From the NCBI GenBank assembly GCA_964651335.1, contig CAZYVT010000009.1:26241-90240 (forward strand): a stretch of DNA of 64,000 nucleotides, given 5' to 3'. The notes under the pieces are model-generated. The model searched no databases and was not told the DNA's origin. It was given only the letters and a program-made list of their open reading frames with translations. Source of the stretch: 2-02-FULL-66-14 sp964651335 (GTDB lineage Bacteria > Pseudomonadota > Gammaproteobacteria > Burkholderiales > SG8-39). This document shows positions 16,953 to 27,260 of this stretch, in pieces. The position numbers and the translations under genes are program-made. The first letter of the stretch is position 1, and every line of letters starts with the position of its first letter.

Positions 16953-17531
16953 ATGGAAAACCTGCTCATCCTTTCATTAGACAGCCACGGCGTCCCGCAC
17001 CGCTGGATCAGTTGGCAGCAGGCGTGCTTCTATTACGCCAAGAACCTCGTGGCGTGGACTCTCGGCGACGAGACCTTCACGTTCTACGGCGGAATCTCGC
17101 GCGCCACCGGGTTTCGCTCGAGCATCACCGCGCACTCGATCGTCGCGATCAAGGGCAAGGCGCACGCGGCGAAGGGCTTCAACCAGGTGCCGCCGCTCAA
17201 CAATCGCGAGCTGTTCCGGCGCGACCGCCACACCTGCGGCTATTGCGGCGGCGAATATGGTTTTTTCCGCCTCACGCGCGATCACGTCACGCCGCTTTCG
17301 CGCGGCGGACGCGACACCTGGATGAACGTCGTGACCGCCTGCCGCCAGTGCAACGGGCAGAAGCGCAACCGCCTGCCGCAAGAGTCTGGCATGGAGCTCC
17401 TGTACGCGCCGTACGTGCCGAACAAGGCGGAGTTCCTGATTCTCACCAACCGGCGCATTCTCGCCGACCAGATGGGGTTCCTGAAGCAGCACGTGGCCTC
17501 GCACTCGCGCCTGGTCTTCGCCGCTGCCTGA
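16953..17531 (+). CDS. HNH endonuclease
   Basis: A 192-residue protein with a complete HNH/beta-beta-alpha-metal domain at residues ~90-140. Structural zinc cysteines are Cys95 and Cys98 (CGYCG) with Cys130 and Cys133 (CRQCN). The catalytic core includes His111 (RDHVTPLSRGG) and Asn125 (MNVV). The first 80 residues match the conserved N-terminal extension seen in a housekeeping-like HNH family of proteobacteria rather than phage nucleases. The target is unknown. The ATG at 16953 begins the family N-terminus. Its stop overlaps or closely abuts the DUF6352-like gene, and the AlkA-like glycosylase follows, which suggests a DNA-maintenance operon. Confidence 0.85.
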   Translation: MENLLILSLDSHGVPHRWISWQQACFYYAKNLVAWTLGDETFTFYGGISRATGFRSSITAHSIVAIKGKAHAAKGFNQVPPLNNRELFRRDRHTCGYCGGEYGFFRLTRDHVTPLSRGGRDTWMNVVTACRQCNGQKRNRLPQESGMELLYAPYVPNKAEFLILTNRRILADQMGFLKQHVASHSRLVFAAA

Positions 17532-18537
17532 CTTCTGGCGTAGCAGCGGATTTCACCTCCTGGAGCGTGACGCGGAGGGGCGGCTGCGCATCACCGACGA
17601 TTTCCTGCGCGCCTACCTGTTGCGGCCGGAAATCCGGCCGATCGAGGCTTCCTGCGCGGCCGAGCGGGCGCTGCATGGCGCGCTCATCGACGAACCGCGG
17701 CGCGCGGTGGCATGCGGCGGGGTCGATGCGATCGCCGATGAGGACGCGCGCGACAACTACCGCGTCCTGCTGCGCTTCCGCCAGCGGCTGCTCGACGCGG
17801 GCACGATCGAGGCCTGCTATGCGGCGATATTCCGCGGCGAGGACGTGGACGTCCCTCCGCTGTTCCTGAACCAGCTGACGCACGTCATCCTGCGAAACGT
17901 CCTCGATGGCTGCGAAGATCCGCTGCGGCTGCGCGCCGCGGAGCTGTTTTACCGGGAACAGAAGGCTACCCTGCGAGAGGGCGACATTCTGCTGGCCGAC
18001 CTGGAGACCGTGCAGGCGCACGCTTCGGGCCGGCCGTTCGGAAATCTGGGGCGGCTCATCGTCGAGGCGCAGGGGCCGCTGGCGAGGACCGATCTGGACG
18101 TGCTGGACACGGAGAATGCCGCGCTCTACTGGCAGAGCGAATCGCGGCACGACACGGTGATCGGCTTCGCATTCGGGCGCGCCGCGCTGGAAGCGTTCTG
18201 CCGCGTCATCGAGGCGTGGATCGCGCATTTTGCCGGCATCGGAGTCGTGGTGAAGCCGATGCAAAGGATCGCGGAGGAACGCTGGGCCTGGCACATCGGG
18301 CTCGATGCGGAGTCCACCGCGATCCTGAATGAGCTCTGGAACGGCAATGAAGTCGAACCCGGCCGGATGCGAAAGATCCTGGCGTTGTTCCGGATGGATT
18401 TCCGCGACCCGGGCGCGATGCGGCCGGAAATTGCGGGGCGCCCGGTGTACCTCGCACTCAGCGCGGACGATGACGGGAACGTGCGCATGAAACCGCAGAA
18501 CCTGCTCGTCAATCTGCCTCTCACGGACCCGGTTTGA
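17524..18537 (+). CDS. DUF6352-like conserved protein, probably CTG-initiated
   Basis: About 337 residues. The first conventional start (TTG at 17620) would remove a stretch that looks conserved, reading PDFWRSSGFHLLERD and then LRITDDFLRAYL, and that resembles the start of DUF6352-type proteins, which typically begin Met-Pro-Asp-Phe-Trp. The codon at the Met position is CTG (17524-17526), overlapping the HNH gene end. I therefore place the start there with caution; a sequencing change of ATG to CTG is an alternative. The protein is acidic and mixed alpha/beta with no membrane segment. Function is unknown. Its stop overlaps the TTG start of the glycosylase gene (TTGA). Confidence 0.65.
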   Translation: MPDFWRSSGFHLLERDAEGRLRITDDFLRAYLLRPEIRPIEASCAAERALHGALIDEPRRAVACGGVDAIADEDARDNYRVLLRFRQRLLDAGTIEACYAAIFRGEDVDVPPLFLNQLTHVILRNVLDGCEDPLRLRAAELFYREQKATLREGDILLADLETVQAHASGRPFGNLGRLIVEAQGPLARTDLDVLDTENAALYWQSESRHDTVIGFAFGRAALEAFCRVIEAWIAHFAGIGVVVKPMQRIAEERWAWHIGLDAESTAILNELWNGNEVEPGRMRKILALFRMDFRDPGAMRPEIAGRPVYLALSADDDGNVRMKPQNLLVNLPLTDPV

Positions 18538-19151
18538 AGCCGCGTTACTGGGACAAGGCGAAGCGCGAGCTTGGTCGCAACGACCCGCTGCTGGGCGCGA
18601 TCATCTTGCGGTATCCGCGTATCCATCTGGTCTCGCGCGGCGATTCGTTTCAGACCCTGGCACGCTCGATCGTAGGACAGCAGATCTCGGTCAAGGCGGC
18701 CCAGGCGGTATGGCAGCGGCTCGTGGCAGCGGTTCCGCAGATGGCACCGCAGGCGCTGCTCGCGCTCGATCGCGGAGCGCTGCGCGCCTGCGGGCTCTCC
18801 GAACGCAAGGTCGAGTACATCGCCGATCTCGCGCGGCGATTTGCCGACGGCACGATCCGCGCGAATCGATGGCCGGCGATGTCCGACGAAGAAGTGATCG
18901 CCGAGTTGGTACAGGTGCGCGGCATCGGCCGCTGGACCGCGGAGATGCTGCTGATTTTCAGCCTGTTGCGGCCCGACGTGCTACCGGTCGATGATCTCGG
19001 GCTGCAACGGGCGGTCAGCGTTTCCTACCGCGCCGGGCGCAGGGTGAGCGAAATGACGATCCAGCGCATCGCGCGCGCATGGCAGCCCTGGCGTTCCGTC
19101 GCCACGTGGTATCTCTGGCGCTCGCTCGACCCGGTGCCGGTGGAGTATTGA
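18534..19151 (+). CDS. DNA-3-methyladenine glycosylase II (AlkA-like, HhH-GPD)
   Basis: A 205-residue base-excision repair glycosylase. The helix-hairpin-helix VRGIGRWTAEM (residues ~128-138) and the downstream catalytic Asp154 in LPVDDLGLQ define the HhH-GPD superfamily. It is shorter than E. coli AlkA because the N-terminal domain is missing, as in the compact bacterial form. It would remove alkylated purines. The TTG start overlaps the previous stop by three bases, so translation is coupled. It lies 24 bases upstream of accA, a neighbour order seen in other betaproteobacteria. Confidence 0.88.
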   Translation: MKPRYWDKAKRELGRNDPLLGAIILRYPRIHLVSRGDSFQTLARSIVGQQISVKAAQAVWQRLVAAVPQMAPQALLALDRGALRACGLSERKVEYIADLARRFADGTIRANRWPAMSDEEVIAELVQVRGIGRWTAEMLLIFSLLRPDVLPVDDLGLQRAVSVSYRAGRRVSEMTIQRIARAWQPWRSVATWYLWRSLDPVPVEY

Positions 19152-19175
19152 GCCGAGGGGTAGAATCGCGCGGCG

Positions 19176-20144
<969 letters not shown>

Positions 20145-21439
20145 CGCGGCGCTGGTGGGCGCGGTACGCGCCTGCCTTGGCGCGCACGCATTGCGCGGAA
20201 AGCGCATTGCGGTCGGGCTTTCGGGTGGAGTGGACTCGGTGGTGCTGCTGCACGTGATGCGCGCGCTTGCGCCCGGGTTCGGCTTCAGCGTCAGCGCAAT
20301 TCACGTTCATCACGGCCTCAGCAGGAACGCGGATGCATGGCGCCGCTTTTGTGGCGCGCTGTGCCGGCGCTGGACGGTTCGGCTTGCAGTCCGGCGCGTC
20401 CGCGTGACGCGCGCGGGCAGAGGACTCGAGGCCGCGGCGCGCGAAGCGCGCTACGCTTGTTTCCGCAATTCAAGAGCAAATGCGATCGCACTCGGCCACC
20501 AACTCGACGACCAAGCGGAGACTGTGCTCATGAACCTGCTGCGCGGCGCGGGGTTGGCGGGTGCGAGCGGAATGCGAGCGTCGGCATCGCTCGGCGAAAA
20601 ACTGCTCCTTCGTCCGCTGCTCGAAGTGCCGCGCGAAGCGATCGTGCGGTATGCGAAAGTGCGGCGCCTTGATTGGATCGAAGACGAGTCCAACCGGGAC
20701 GTGGCGCTGACGCGCAATTACTTGCGCCATCGCGTCGCTCCGCTCCTTGCGGCTCGATATCCGCGCTGGCGGGAAAGTCTTGCGCGGGCGGCGCGGCACT
20801 TCGCCCGGGCGGATGCCGACGCGAACCGGCTGCTGCGCGAATTTCTTTCGCAGCAGGGTCTGCGCGCGCCGAGCGAACGGAAACTGGCGGACATGCTGCG
20901 CCAGCTCTCCACGGCGAAGCGCGGCGCGCAGGTGCGAATCGCGCATGACGGAGCGGTGTTGCGTGTCTATCGCGACCGGGTCATGGTGAAGCGCGAGGAA
21001 CCCGTGGTGCCGTTTGCACAGTTGCGCTGGTCAGGCGAGCGGCGTCTCGAGTTGCCGCAACTGGGTGGAGAGCTTCTCTTTCGTAAGATGCGCCGCGGGG
21101 GAATCGACTTGTCGAAGTTGGGGGCAAGCGGGGTAACGGTACGCTTGCGCTCGGGCGGCGAGCGCCTGCAGCCGGATGCGCGCCGGCCGCGACGCACATT
21201 GAAGAATCTGCTTCAGGAAGCCGGAGTCCCTCCTTGGGAGCGCGCGCGCCTGCCGTTGCTCTTTTGCGGCATGAATCTCATCTGGGCGCCCGGACTCGGC
21301 GTGGACGCGCGCTACCGTGCCGCGCCGGGCGCGTACGGGATGGTACCTGAGTGGTGCCCTCGCGGCTGATCTACAGCAGCGCGGACGAGGGCTGCCGCAT
21401 GCCAAGAATCGACCTGCGGTACATGAATGCGAGCCCTAG

Positions 21440-21646
21440 TAGTAGGTCAGTTTGCGGATGAGCATGCGCCGGTTCACGCGGCTGACCAATGCGTTTAGCA
21501 AGAAAGTCGAGAACCTGAATCACGCGGTCGCGCTGCACTTCATGTTCTACAACTTCGGGCGCATCCATCAATCGCTGCGTGTTACGCCGGCGATTGAAGC
21601 AGGCTTAACAGATCACGTTTGGGGCTGGAAGAAATCGCCGCATTAA
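21440..21646 (+). pseudogene. Transposase C-terminal remnant (insertion sequence scar)
   Basis: An open frame of ~65 residues (MRMSMRRFTRLTNAFSKK, ALHFMFYNFGRIHQSLRVTP, AIEAGLTDHVW) corresponds to the last part of a DDE-type transposase widespread in bacterial insertion sequences. The catalytic N-terminal part is missing; similarity starts abruptly around 21440. No terminal inverted repeats or target duplication were found by eye. It sits between tilS and an AT-richer gene and marks a recombination site. Confidence 0.75.
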
Positions 21647-21661
21647 CAGATACTGTCGAAG

Positions 21662-22567
21662 TCATTGCCGCTGAATCCCATACTTCGATATTCTCGCCTC
21701 AACGTCATCCGCTCTATGCCAATAGATGCGAATGTCTTGATGCGGAATCAGAACCCGCTCAAGTCGAGTTGAAGACACCTTGGACTCTAAATTATCTGCC
21801 TTATCATATTTTTCTCGATGTGAGAATGTAACGAACGCTTGCAATGATGGTGGGGCTTCCAAGGTTACAAGCGGCCTGTCAATAAGAAACCTGTACGTTA
21901 ACGTTTCCATTCCGTGATCTGGCATACAAAGCGTGTAAGCCATCAGTAGTTCTATTGTTTCTTCTGGCTCCATATCGACGATTCCGAGGTCATAGCCGAT
22001 GCTGTAACCGGTCATCCTCATGTCGATTTTTTGCATGTCCTCTGGTTTCTGCCCCTTTTTGATTCTTTTGTATTCGCATACCTCAACTACCGATTCGCCA
22101 CGCGGATGAAACCATTCGTCAACCCCTCCACCGATCTTGACCTGGATTTTCTCTCCAGAGATATTTTCTAGCCTCCTGTTGACAGTGCCGTGGAATACCA
22201 CCGATCTTTCATCAGGGAAATGTTCAAGGCGAACCTGAAAAGACTGGGTTGCCATGACTTTCTGATCGTATAACCAACGCAATTCAGGTTTTAGTCTTTC
22301 TGGTAGCAGATGCCCAAGAGCAGCGCCTACCGCATCAGAAATAAGCCCTTCCTTAAGAGCCCAATCAACCGTGAGGCCAAGTATGGAAGCAACGATTGCA
22401 GCTATGCCGACATGAGTGATGAGATTCGCCCATACGATATCCCAGCCATAAACACGTCCAGAGGGCGCTTCAACCAACAAAATTAGGATTAACCCAATCA
22501 ATCCAATAGCAAGCAAGGTTGTCGTAGTAGCTAGCTTGCGCCACTTGGCTCCAACATCAATTGCCAT
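21662..22567 (-). CDS. Uncharacterised membrane protein with two N-terminal helices and a soluble C-terminal domain
   Basis: A 301-residue protein with no recognised family. Two transmembrane segments near the N-terminus (about residues 15-35 and 45-70; TTTTLLAIGLIGLILILLV, then a helix around ITHVGIAAIVASILGL) are followed by a charged domain of ~220 residues rich in beta-type alternation. That domain contains VVFHGTVNRRLENISGEKI, VDEWFHPRGESVVEV and LPYKH-unlike ligand-poor loops; no catalytic motif is visible. The ATG at 22567 has an AAGGGG site; the longer frame does not. Base composition is clearly less GC-rich than the flanking core genes and codon use is more relaxed, which suggests horizontal acquisition together with the adjacent transposase scar. 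Confidence 0.7.
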   Translation of the reverse strand: MAIDVGAKWRKLATTTTLLAIGLIGLILILLVEAPSGRVYGWDIVWANLITHVGIAAIVASILGLTVDWALKEGLISDAVGAALGHLLPERLKPELRWLYDQKVMATQSFQVRLEHFPDERSVVFHGTVNRRLENISGEKIQVKIGGGVDEWFHPRGESVVEVCEYKRIKKGQKPEDMQKIDMRMTGYSIGYDLGIVDMEPEETIELLMAYTLCMPDHGMETLTYRFLIDRPLVTLEAPPSLQAFVTFSHREKYDKADNLESKVSSTRLERVLIPHQDIRIYWHRADDVEARISKYGIQRQ

Positions 22568-22765
22568 CCCAACCCCTTTCGAAGACGTCCTCGGCGGCCA
22601 GCTACCGAACCAAGGCTTATTCTCCACGGATGGCCTCCCATAGACCAAACAAGATTGGTTCTATGAGGTCAGCCTAGCCTTGAAAATCAGGCCGAAATTT
22701 TGGCTTGGTTTTAAAACTGACCCACTACCCAAGCCCTTGTTTTTACGCAAAAGAGAGCATCGTCG

Positions 22766-22774
22766 TGTTATACT
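22766..22774 (+). promoter_or_regulatory. Extended -10 promoter of the ndk operon
   Basis: TGTTATACT matches an extended -10 element (TG, one base, TATACT at 22769-22774). No good -35 lies at the proper spacing, as is common with extended -10 promoters. Transcription would start near 22781, about 30 bases before the ndk ATG. Confidence 0.5.
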
Positions 22775-22810
22775 TTTTGATTGTTTGCCATCAGCTGTGG
22801 AGAAAACGGA

Positions 22811-23236
22811 ATGGCGGTGGAACGAACCCTGTCGATCATCAAGCCGGACGCGGTGAAGAAAAACGCGATCGGCCAGATTCTGGCGCGCTTCGAAGCCGCG
22901 GGCCTGAAGATCGTCGCGGTGCGCATGAAGCATCTGTCGCGCACCGAGGCGGAAGGATTTTATGCAGTGCATCGAGAACGGCCGTTCTTCAGGGACCTGG
23001 TGGAATTCATGATTTCCGGACCGGTGCTGGTGCAGGTGCTCGAGGGAGACAACGCGATCTCCCGCAATCGCGACGTGATGGGGGCGACGGATCCGAGGCA
23101 GGCAGCGAAGGGCACCATCCGCGCCGATTTTGCGGCGTCGATCGACGCCAACGCGGTGCATGGTTCGGACGCCCTGGACACGGCGCGCTTTGAGATCGGC
23201 TACTTCTTCCCCTCGTCCGAGGTGTACTCGCGCTAG
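22811..23236 (+). CDS. ndk: Nucleoside diphosphate kinase
   Basis: A 141-residue enzyme that transfers the gamma-phosphate between nucleoside triphosphates and diphosphates. The phospho-acceptor His117 lies in NAVHGSDA, and the N-terminal ERTLSIIKPDAV and RPFFRDLVEFM motifs are complete. The ATG at 22811 begins the family N-terminus; the preceding open frame is not conserved. It is the first gene of the ndk-rlmN-pilW-rodZ-ispG-hisS-yfgM-bamB-der series. Confidence 0.97.
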   Translation: MAVERTLSIIKPDAVKKNAIGQILARFEAAGLKIVAVRMKHLSRTEAEGFYAVHRERPFFRDLVEFMISGPVLVQVLEGDNAISRNRDVMGATDPRQAAKGTIRADFAASIDANAVHGSDALDTARFEIGYFFPSSEVYSR

Positions 23237-23246
23237 AGTGAAGCCG

Positions 23247-24353
23247 ATGAAGGTCAACCTTCTCGATCTCGACCGCGCCTCGATGGAGCGCTGGTTCGCT
23301 TCCATTGGCGAGAAGGCGTTTCGCGCGCGGCAGGTGCTGCGCTGGATCCACCAGCGCGGCGCGGCTGATTTCGGCACGATGACCGATACCGCGAGGAGCC
23401 TGCGCGAACGCCTCTCCGACGCGGCCGAGATCCGCGTGCCGCTGGTGGTGGGAGACAGCACGAGCGCCGATGGCACGCGCAAATGGCTCCTCAAGGTGGA
23501 TCGCGCCAACGCGGTCGACTGCGTGTACATCCCGGAGACCGGCCGCGGCACGCTGTGCGCCTCCAGCCAGGCCGGCTGCGTGCTCGACTGCGCATTCTGC
23601 TCGACCGGGAGGCAGGGGTTCAACCGTAACCTGACGACTGCAGAAATCATCGGCCAATTGTGGATTGCTCACCGCGAACTCGGAAACAAGTCCGGCCGCG
23701 ACCGGCCCGTCACGAACGTGGTGCTGATGGGAATGGGTGAGCCGTTGCTCAACCTTGATGCGCTGATTCCGGCACTGAAGCTGATGCTCGACGACGACGC
23801 CTACGGGCTTTCGCGCAGGCGCGTCACGGTGTCCACTTCGGGCGTGGTGCCCGGCATGGACCGCCTGAGCGAAGAATGCCCGGTGGCGCTGGCCGTATCG
23901 CTGCACGCGGCCGACGACGCCCTGCGCGACCGGCTGGTGCCGATCAACCGCAGGTATCCGATCCGCGAGCTGCTCGCGGCCTGCAATCGTTATCTCGAGC
24001 GAGCGCCGCGCGATTTCATAACGTTCGAATACGTGATGCTGGAAGGCGTGAACGACTCGGTCGCCCATGCGCGCGCCCTGCTCCCGATCGCCGAGCGCGT
24101 GCGCTGCAAGTTCAACCTGATCCCGTTCAATCCGTTTTCCGGCTCGGGATTCAAGCGCTCAAGCCCGGAGACAATCCGCCGGTTCGCCGAGGTGCTGCAG
24201 CGCGCGGGGCTTACCGTTACCACGCGCAGGACGCGTGGCGAGGCAATCGATGCCGCCTGCGGCCAGCTCGCCGGAGAGGTCTCCGACCGGACGCGGCGCG
24301 CCTCGGCCGTGGCGCGCCGCGGCGCCATCCCGATCCGGGCGCTCGACGCATGA
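23247..24353 (+). CDS. rlmN: Dual-specificity 23S rRNA/tRNA adenine-C2 methyltransferase
   Basis: A 368-residue radical-SAM enzyme that methylates A2503 of 23S rRNA and A37 of some tRNAs. The [4Fe-4S] cysteines are Cys111, Cys115 and Cys118 (CVLDCAFC), and the methyl-carrying Cys is in the C-terminal DAACGQL motif. MGMGEPLLN and SLHAADD are family signatures. The ATG at 23247 was chosen; a GTG three codons upstream is possible. The stop overlaps the pilW start (ATGA). Confidence 0.97.
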   Translation: MKVNLLDLDRASMERWFASIGEKAFRARQVLRWIHQRGAADFGTMTDTARSLRERLSDAAEIRVPLVVGDSTSADGTRKWLLKVDRANAVDCVYIPETGRGTLCASSQAGCVLDCAFCSTGRQGFNRNLTTAEIIGQLWIAHRELGNKSGRDRPVTNVVLMGMGEPLLNLDALIPALKLMLDDDAYGLSRRRVTVSTSGVVPGMDRLSEECPVALAVSLHAADDALRDRLVPINRRYPIRELLAACNRYLERAPRDFITFEYVMLEGVNDSVAHARALLPIAERVRCKFNLIPFNPFSGSGFKRSSPETIRRFAEVLQRAGLTVTTRRTRGEAIDAACGQLAGEVSDRTRRASAVARRGAIPIRALDA

Positions 24354-25129
24354 GCCGCCTGTTGGGGCTTGCGCTGCTCCTGGCCGTTGCCGGCTGCGCG
24401 GTGCCGCCGGCACAGGAGCCGGTCATCGAGACTGGCACGATCTCGGGCGAGTCGGGAGAGCCGCGCAACCGCGCCAAGATCCACACCGAACTCGCCTCGC
24501 TTTACTTTGAGCGCGGCAACATGGGCGTGGCGCTCGAGGAACTGCGCATCGCAACCTCTGCGGACCCGAACTATCCGCAGGCCCACGGCATGTTCGGGTT
24601 GGTCTACATGGGGCTGCGCGAGAACCAGCTTGCCGAGCAGAGCTTCGAGCGCGGCCTTCGGCTCGCACCGCAGGACCCCGACCTGAACCACAACTACGGC
24701 TGGTTTCTTTGTCAGACCGCGCGCGAGACCGAGGCGGTCAAGTACTTCATGCTGGCGATCCGCAATCCGCTCTACGTCACGCCGTGGCGCTCGTACGCGG
24801 CCGCCGGCACCTGCGCCCTGCGAAAAAACCAGATCAAGGATGCAGAGGAGTATTTTCTGCGCGCGCTCAGGATCGAGCCGGATGACCCGACGTCGCTCCT
24901 CCAGCTCGGCCAGATTCGATACCGGCAGGCCAATTACGACGAGTCGCGCAAGCTGGTCTCACGCTTCAACAAGCTGATCGAGCCGACGCCGGAATCGCTG
25001 TGGCTTGCGTTGCGAGTCGAGCGCAAACTCGGAGAGCGTGTCGCCGAAGCGGGCTTTGCCAGTCAGCTGCGGCGGCGTTTTCCCGGTTCGCGCGAGTACC
25101 AGCTGTTGCAGCGCGGCGAGTTCGACTGA
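24350..25129 (+). CDS. pilW: Type IV pilus biogenesis/stability lipoprotein PilW (PilF)
   Basis: A 259-residue lipoprotein. The signal sequence ends in a lipobox (LLAVAGC, modified Cys near residue 15). It is followed by about six tetratricopeptide repeats, for example AKIHTELASLYFERGNMGVAL, split here by family-typical NYPQAH and DLNHNYGWFLCQ motifs. PilW/PilF is the outer-membrane pilotin needed for assembling the PilQ secretin. The location between rlmN and rodZ is conserved in beta- and gammaproteobacteria. The ATG is within the rlmN stop (ATGA), so translation is coupled. Confidence 0.93.
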   Translation: MSRLLGLALLLAVAGCAVPPAQEPVIETGTISGESGEPRNRAKIHTELASLYFERGNMGVALEELRIATSADPNYPQAHGMFGLVYMGLRENQLAEQSFERGLRLAPQDPDLNHNYGWFLCQTARETEAVKYFMLAIRNPLYVTPWRSYAAAGTCALRKNQIKDAEEYFLRALRIEPDDPTSLLQLGQIRYRQANYDESRKLVSRFNKLIEPTPESLWLALRVERKLGERVAEAGFASQLRRRFPGSREYQLLQRGEFD

Positions 25130-25131
25130 CG

Positions 25132-25968
25132 ATGGAACCAGAGCGCGTCGAGCGGGCGTCGATGGCGGCGCAGGCAGATCCCGGGATCGCGGTGGGCGAG
25201 GCGCTCGCGGACCGCCGGCGTGCGCTCGGGTATTCGGTCGAAGATATCGCGCTCAAGCTGAAATTCCGTCCAAGACAGATCGAGGCACTCGAACAGGGGC
25301 GGTTCGACAGCCTGTCGGGTCCGACGTTTGTGCGCGGCATGATGCGCGGTTACGCGCGCCTGGTCGGGCTGGATCCTGATCCGTTGATCGAGCGCATCGC
25401 CTCGCGGTTCGCCGTCCCGGACGATCCGCTTGCCGCAGTCTCGTTGCGCAAGCCGATGCCGTTTTCCGACGGCTCGCAGCGGGTCAATGTCGTCTACGCG
25501 GCGCTTTCACTCGCCATGATCGGCGTGATCGGTGCGGTCGCTTGGGAGTGGCACGAGGAGCGCTCGGCAAGAAACCGGCTCGTGTTCGTGCGCGCCGCCC
25601 AGGCGCCGCTGGAGCCGGCGCGCGTGCCGGTCGAAGTGGCGGCAACCACGCTCGCAGCCGTCGAGCCGCCGCCGGCGGTGCAGGAAGCGGGTCGCCCCGC
25701 CGAGGTCGAAGAGCCCCGTGCGCAGGACGCTACGCGCCGGATCACGCTGCGCTTTGATCGCGAGTCCTGGGTTCAGATTCGTGCCCGTGGCGGCAGGATC
25801 CTGCTCTCGCAGCTCAATCCGGCGGGCACGGAGCGTGTGGTCGAGGGCCGGCCGCCGTTCGACCTGGTGATCGGAAACGCGCAGCATGTGCGGCTCCACT
25901 ACAACGACCGCTCCATCGACCTCGCCCCGCACGTGAAGGTCGAAGTGGCGCGCTTCACGCTGGAATGA
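25132..25968 (+). CDS. rodZ: RodZ-like cytoskeletal HTH membrane protein
   Basis: A 278-residue bitopic inner-membrane protein. An N-terminal Xre/HTH_25 domain (residues ~15-90; ALADRRRALGYSVEDIALKL and FVRGMMRGYARLVGLD) precedes a single membrane helix at ~120-140. A Pro/Ala/Glu-rich periplasmic linker follows, then a DUF4115 domain (RITLRFDRESWVQIRARGG to the end). RodZ links MreB to the membrane in rod-shape control. The ATG at 25132 follows pilW by two bases, and the stop overlaps ispG (ATGA). Confidence 0.9.
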   Translation: MEPERVERASMAAQADPGIAVGEALADRRRALGYSVEDIALKLKFRPRQIEALEQGRFDSLSGPTFVRGMMRGYARLVGLDPDPLIERIASRFAVPDDPLAAVSLRKPMPFSDGSQRVNVVYAALSLAMIGVIGAVAWEWHEERSARNRLVFVRAAQAPLEPARVPVEVAATTLAAVEPPPAVQEAGRPAEVEEPRAQDATRRITLRFDRESWVQIRARGGRILLSQLNPAGTERVVEGRPPFDLVIGNAQHVRLHYNDRSIDLAPHVKVEVARFTLE

Positions 25969-27248
25969 CGATGCGGGCGCGCAGGGTCTCGACGCAAGTG
26001 CGGGTAGGCGATGTCGCGGTCGGCGGAGGTGCGCCGATCGTCGTCCAGTCGATGACCAACACCGACACCGCAGACGCCGAGTCCACGGCGCGGCAGGTCT
26101 TCGAGCTCTGGCGCGCGGGATCGGAGCTGGTGCGCATCACGGTGAACTCGCCCGAGGCGGCGGCGCAGGTGGCGCGCATCCGCGGGCGGCTCGACGCGAT
26201 GGCCTGCGACGTGCCGCTGGTCGGGGATTTTCACTTCAACGGTCACAAGCTGCTGTCGCGATTCCCCGATTGCGCGCAGGCGCTCGCCAAATATCGCATC
26301 AATCCGGGAAACGTCGGCAAGGGCGCGAAGCGCGACGAGCAGTTCGCGACCATGATCGAAGCGGCATTGCGCTGGGGTAAGCCCGTGCGCATCGGCGTCA
26401 ACTGGGGCTCGCTCGACCCGGAGCTCCTCGCGCGCGTGATGGACGAGAACGCGAAGCGCCACGAGCCCCTGTCGGCCGGCGAGGTGACGCGCGAGGCGCT
26501 GATTCGATCCGCGCTCGAATCCGCTGCGCAGGCGCAGGTTCTTGGACTTGGCGCAGACCGCATCGTGATCTCGTGCAAGGTGAGCGGCGTGCAGGATCTG
26601 ATCGCGGTCTATCGGGATCTCGCGCGCCGCTGCGGCTATGCGCTGCATCTGGGCCTGACCGAGGCCGGGATGGGCTCCAAGGGCATCGTCGCTTCGAGCG
26701 CAGCGATGGCAGTGCTGCTGCAGGAAGGCATTGGAGATACGGTTCGGGTCTCGCTGACGCCTGAGCCCGGCGGCGACCGGACCCGCGAAGTCGTGGTCGC
26801 GCAGGAGTTGCTGCAGACGATGGGGCTGCGCAGTTTCATGCCTCTGGTCGCGGCATGCCCGGGGTGCGGCCGCACCACCAGCACGTTGTTCCAGGAACTG
26901 GCCGACCGCATCCAGTCGTACCTCCGCGCGCAGATGCCGTTGTGGCGCGAGAGCTACCCGGGCGTAGAGGACCTGCGCGTCGCGGTGATGGGCTGCGTGG
27001 TAAACGGTCCTGGAGAGTCCAAGCACGCCGACATCGGCATCAGCCTTCCGGGCACGAACGAGATCCCGGTCGCGCCGGTTTACATCGACGGGGAGAAGAC
27101 GGTGACGCTGAAGGGCGAGCGGATCGCCGAGGAGTTCCAGGCGATTGTCGAGAACTACGTGAGGCGAAAATTCGCGCCGGGCGCACAACACGGGCACGAG
27201 ACGCCGCCGGTCGCCCCGAAAGAAATCCCGATCAAGGCAGCCTTGTAG
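25965..27248 (+). CDS. ispG: 4-hydroxy-3-methylbut-2-en-1-yl diphosphate synthase
   Basis: A 427-residue enzyme of the non-mevalonate isoprenoid pathway that reduces methylerythritol cyclodiphosphate. The TIM-barrel start (VGGGAPIVVQSMTNTDTAD) and the [4Fe-4S] ligands in CPGCGRTTSTLFQELA and VMGCVVNGPGES are present. The start codon overlaps the rodZ stop (ATGA). A second ATG two codons in is also possible. A short C-terminal tail beyond the conserved core is normal in betaproteobacteria. Confidence 0.97.
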   Translation: MTMRARRVSTQVRVGDVAVGGGAPIVVQSMTNTDTADAESTARQVFELWRAGSELVRITVNSPEAAAQVARIRGRLDAMACDVPLVGDFHFNGHKLLSRFPDCAQALAKYRINPGNVGKGAKRDEQFATMIEAALRWGKPVRIGVNWGSLDPELLARVMDENAKRHEPLSAGEVTREALIRSALESAAQAQVLGLGADRIVISCKVSGVQDLIAVYRDLARRCGYALHLGLTEAGMGSKGIVASSAAMAVLLQEGIGDTVRVSLTPEPGGDRTREVVVAQELLQTMGLRSFMPLVAACPGCGRTTSTLFQELADRIQSYLRAQMPLWRESYPGVEDLRVAVMGCVVNGPGESKHADIGISLPGTNEIPVAPVYIDGEKTVTLKGERIAEEFQAIVENYVRRKFAPGAQHGHETPPVAPKEIPIKAAL

Positions 27249-27260
27249 CTGCGTTCCCCG

